From Phycisphaerales bacterium (lineage in GTDB: Bacteria; Planctomycetota; Phycisphaerae; Phycisphaerales; UBA1924), in contig JARGNC010000131.1 in assembly GCA_029212425.1 (NCBI GenBank), positions 1 to 7,118 on the forward strand: a stretch of DNA of 7,118 nt, written 5' to 3'. The position numbers and the translations under genes are program-made. Position 1 is the stretch's first letter; each line of letters opens with the position of its first letter. Below, piece after piece: positions 5,626-7,118 of the stretch. Below the pieces are notes generated by a model. The model was not told where the DNA came from. It ran no database searches and saw only the letters and a program-made list of their open reading frames with translations.

Positions 5626-5703
5626 AGCAACTGAATCTCGCGTGTATTCAAATCTGTTCCGAATCCAAATCTTCGTGGGGAACCGGAATCTGAAAGGTCT
5701 CAA

Positions 5704-7118
5704 GTGCTTCAAAAAGCCCGCTCTATCGTCCCAGATGGGATCCGCATCGTGCTCGTTTCCGCTTTGGGAGTTTCCGTATTGGTCGGATGCGCTCAGCAAC
5801 GCGCATCGAATGATCCAGTCACTCTCCAACCAGAGGGCGCTCGAACAGCGCAGGGATTGCCTGCGGATCAGCTTCCAGAGCCGATTGATCTCAGTGATCC
5901 GAATACGGTCGCTCGCACGCTCATCACCCCCACCATCATTGATACCAACAAGCTCGCAGTCCGTCAGCAACTGACCGGGCCGTATGAAGGTGAAGTCCGG
6001 ATGATCAAGCATGTGCTCCCGAAACACGGGCGGGACAAGAGCATGCCTGCGAATCCGGATGCTTCGAGAATGCCAATCGGCGGACTCTCTCCGATCAGCA
6101 GGGTTCAAGCGGGTGTGAATACCGGATTTGAAGCGATCTCCCAGACCGAATGGGGACCACCCGATCCGACGCTTGCCGTCGGACCGAACCACATCGTTGA
6201 AACAGTGAACGCCGCGATCGCGTTTTACGATAAGAACGGCAACCAGAGCTACTCCTCGCACCTCGGAACTCCGGGTAACCCTGGATTCTTCGAAGAAGTT
6301 GGCGCAAGCTCAAACTTTGTGTTCGATCCAAAGTGTTTCTATGACCACAAAACGGGACGCTTCGTCGTCATGGCACTCGAACAGGTCGGGAGCACCGAGT
6401 CATGGATCGACATCGCGATCTCGGACGACTCGGACCCCAACGGCATCTGGTACAAGTACCGCACCTTCTCAGTGATTGAAGTCAACGGCAGCAACTACTG
6501 GGTGGACTATCCAGGGTTCGGTTTCGACGACAACGCGTTCTATGTGACCGGCAACCTGTTCCTCCTGAACGGCGATGGGAACGGATTCGCAGGGGCGTTG
6601 TACCGGATCTTCGACAAAGCACCAATGCTCAACGGCGATCCGATCACAATCCTCGATATCGCGCCTGACTCCGGTGCTTCGCTGCAAGTTGCTCAGATGT
6701 TTGGAGATGCTCCGCAGTGCTACTTTGTCTCCCGCGCGACCTCCACTTCGCTGAAGCTCTGGACGATCAACAACCCGCTGACCGCGCCGTCGTTGCAATC
6801 AACCTTTGTCAATGGACTGCAGCCTGCGAACAACCCAGCTGGTGGTGCCCCAAATCCTGGGGGTGGCGAGATCTCAACCTTGGACGGGCGACTCATGAAT
6901 GTCCACTATCGGGATGGGAACCTCTATACCTCGCACGGCATCGACGGCGGATCAGGAGTCAATGTGTCCCGCTGGTATCATGTTGAAACCAATGGATGGC
7001 CGAACGGCTCATTCCCATCACTCGTCCAGCAAGGCGAGATCACCAGCGACAGCGGACAGCACTACTTCTTCCCCGCGATCTACTCCGACAAGGATCACAA
7101 TGTTGCGATGGTCAGTTC
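5704..7118 (+). CDS. Predicted secreted lipoprotein, possible beta-propeller-like domain, 3' end cut by window edge
   Basis: No gene symbol can be given. The frame is open for 471 codons to the window edge. GTG at 5704 is chosen because AAAGG lies 6 bases upstream, there is no in-frame ATG before it back to a TGA near 5632, and it gives a complete lipoprotein signal: K4 and R6, R14, then hydrophobic residues 15-27 ending LVGC (lipobox, Cys29). Residue +2 is Ala, not the Asp that retains lipoproteins in the E. coli inner membrane. Residues 30-145 are a polar, Pro-rich lead-in. The main domain contains PPDPTLAVGPNHIVETVN (152-169), DPKCFYDHKTGRFVV (from 208), SDDSDPNGIWYKYR and YWVDYPGFGFDDNAFYVTG (265-283). 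These motifs recur in large uncharacterised bacterial secreted proteins. Aromatic and Asp/Gly/Asn-rich strands suggest an all-beta, perhaps propeller, fold. Function and substrate are unknown. Confidence 0.8.
   Translation, partial: MLQKARSIVPDGIRIVLVSALGVSVLVGCAQQRASNDPVTLQPEGARTAQGLPADQLPEPIDLSDPNTVARTLITPTIIDTNKLAVRQQLTGPYEGEVRMIKHVLPKHGRDKSMPANPDASRMPIGGLSPISRVQAGVNTGFEAISQTEWGPPDPTLAVGPNHIVETVNAAIAFYDKNGNQSYSSHLGTPGNPGFFEEVGASSNFVFDPKCFYDHKTGRFVVMALEQVGSTESWIDIAISDDSDPNGIWYKYRTFSVIEVNGSNYWVDYPGFGFDDNAFYVTGNLFLLNGDGNGFAGALYRIFDKAPMLNGDPITILDIAPDSGASLQVAQMFGDAPQCYFVSRATSTSLKLWTINNPLTAPSLQSTFVNGLQPANNPAGGAPNPGGGEISTLDGRLMNVHYRDGNLYTSHGIDGGSGVNVSRWYHVETNGWPNGSFPSLVQQGEITSDSGQHYFFPAIYSDKDHNVAMVS

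Larger units (their letters stand above)
5165..5703. other. Divergent intergenic region without a convincing protein gene
   Basis: This 539-base gap separates the leftward tRNA-Gln/glmU operon from the rightward lipoprotein gene. Open frames here have no family resemblance, and one runs straight through the tRNA. The gap holds several inverted repeats: GAGCA/TGCTC at 5201-5214, TGCTCA/TGAGCA at 5322-5337, and three longer ones. I did not recognise RNase P RNA, tmRNA, SRP RNA or a known riboswitch in it. It must contain the promoters for both flanking genes. Confidence 0.6.

Noticed and set aside
5422..6261. Long minus-strand open frame (279 codons) opposite the lipoprotein gene
   Set aside because: It is antisense to the signal peptide and first domain of the plus-strand lipoprotein, has no recognisable motif, is rich in Arg/Trp/His as shadow frames often are, and has no clear ribosome binding site.

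Overview
This window looks like a conserved bacterial housekeeping block followed by a divergent, less familiar gene. Base composition is moderately GC-rich. I infer a diderm bacterium, possibly of the Planctomycetota (Phycisphaerae-like), from the gene order, the stand-alone GlmU uridyltransferase domain and the predicted lipoprotein. That placement is a guess from pattern and is not proved by any single sequence feature.

Positions 1-5164, all on the minus strand, read in transcription order: tRNA-Gln(UUG), a GlmU-type nucleotidyltransferase, ribose-phosphate pyrophosphokinase (prs), a CTC-type ribosomal protein L25 (rplY), peptidyl-tRNA hydrolase (pth), ribosomal protein S6 (rpsF), single-stranded DNA-binding protein (ssb) and ribosomal protein L9 (rplI, cut by the window edge). 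The first part matches the gcaD(glmU)-prs-ctc-spoVC(pth) order of Bacillus subtilis. The second part matches the common rpsF-ssb-rpsR-rplI order, but rpsR (S18) is missing. The two blocks are joined by a 24-base pth-rpsF gap. Spacing from glmU to rpsF is tight (4-base overlap, then 61, 29 and 24 bases), which suggests one operon linking UDP-sugar and PRPP precursor supply to translation.

The gaps around ssb hold regulatory structure. Between rpsF and ssb are two hairpins and an extended -10 element (TGATATACT). After ssb is a clear rho-independent terminator. The 5' leader of rplI can fold into a 9-bp stem enclosing two hairpins, with a third hairpin nearer the start codon. L9 is therefore probably transcribed from its own promoter.

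Positions 5165-5703 are a divergent gap with no convincing protein gene but several strong inverted repeats. From 5704 to the right edge, on the plus strand, a GTG-started gene encodes a predicted lipoprotein with a large extracytoplasmic domain, cut at the 3' end. The most notable observations are the branched rplI leader, the GlmU without its acetyltransferase half, the structured divergent gap and the uncharacterised lipoprotein. I found no mobile element, CRISPR array or defence system.
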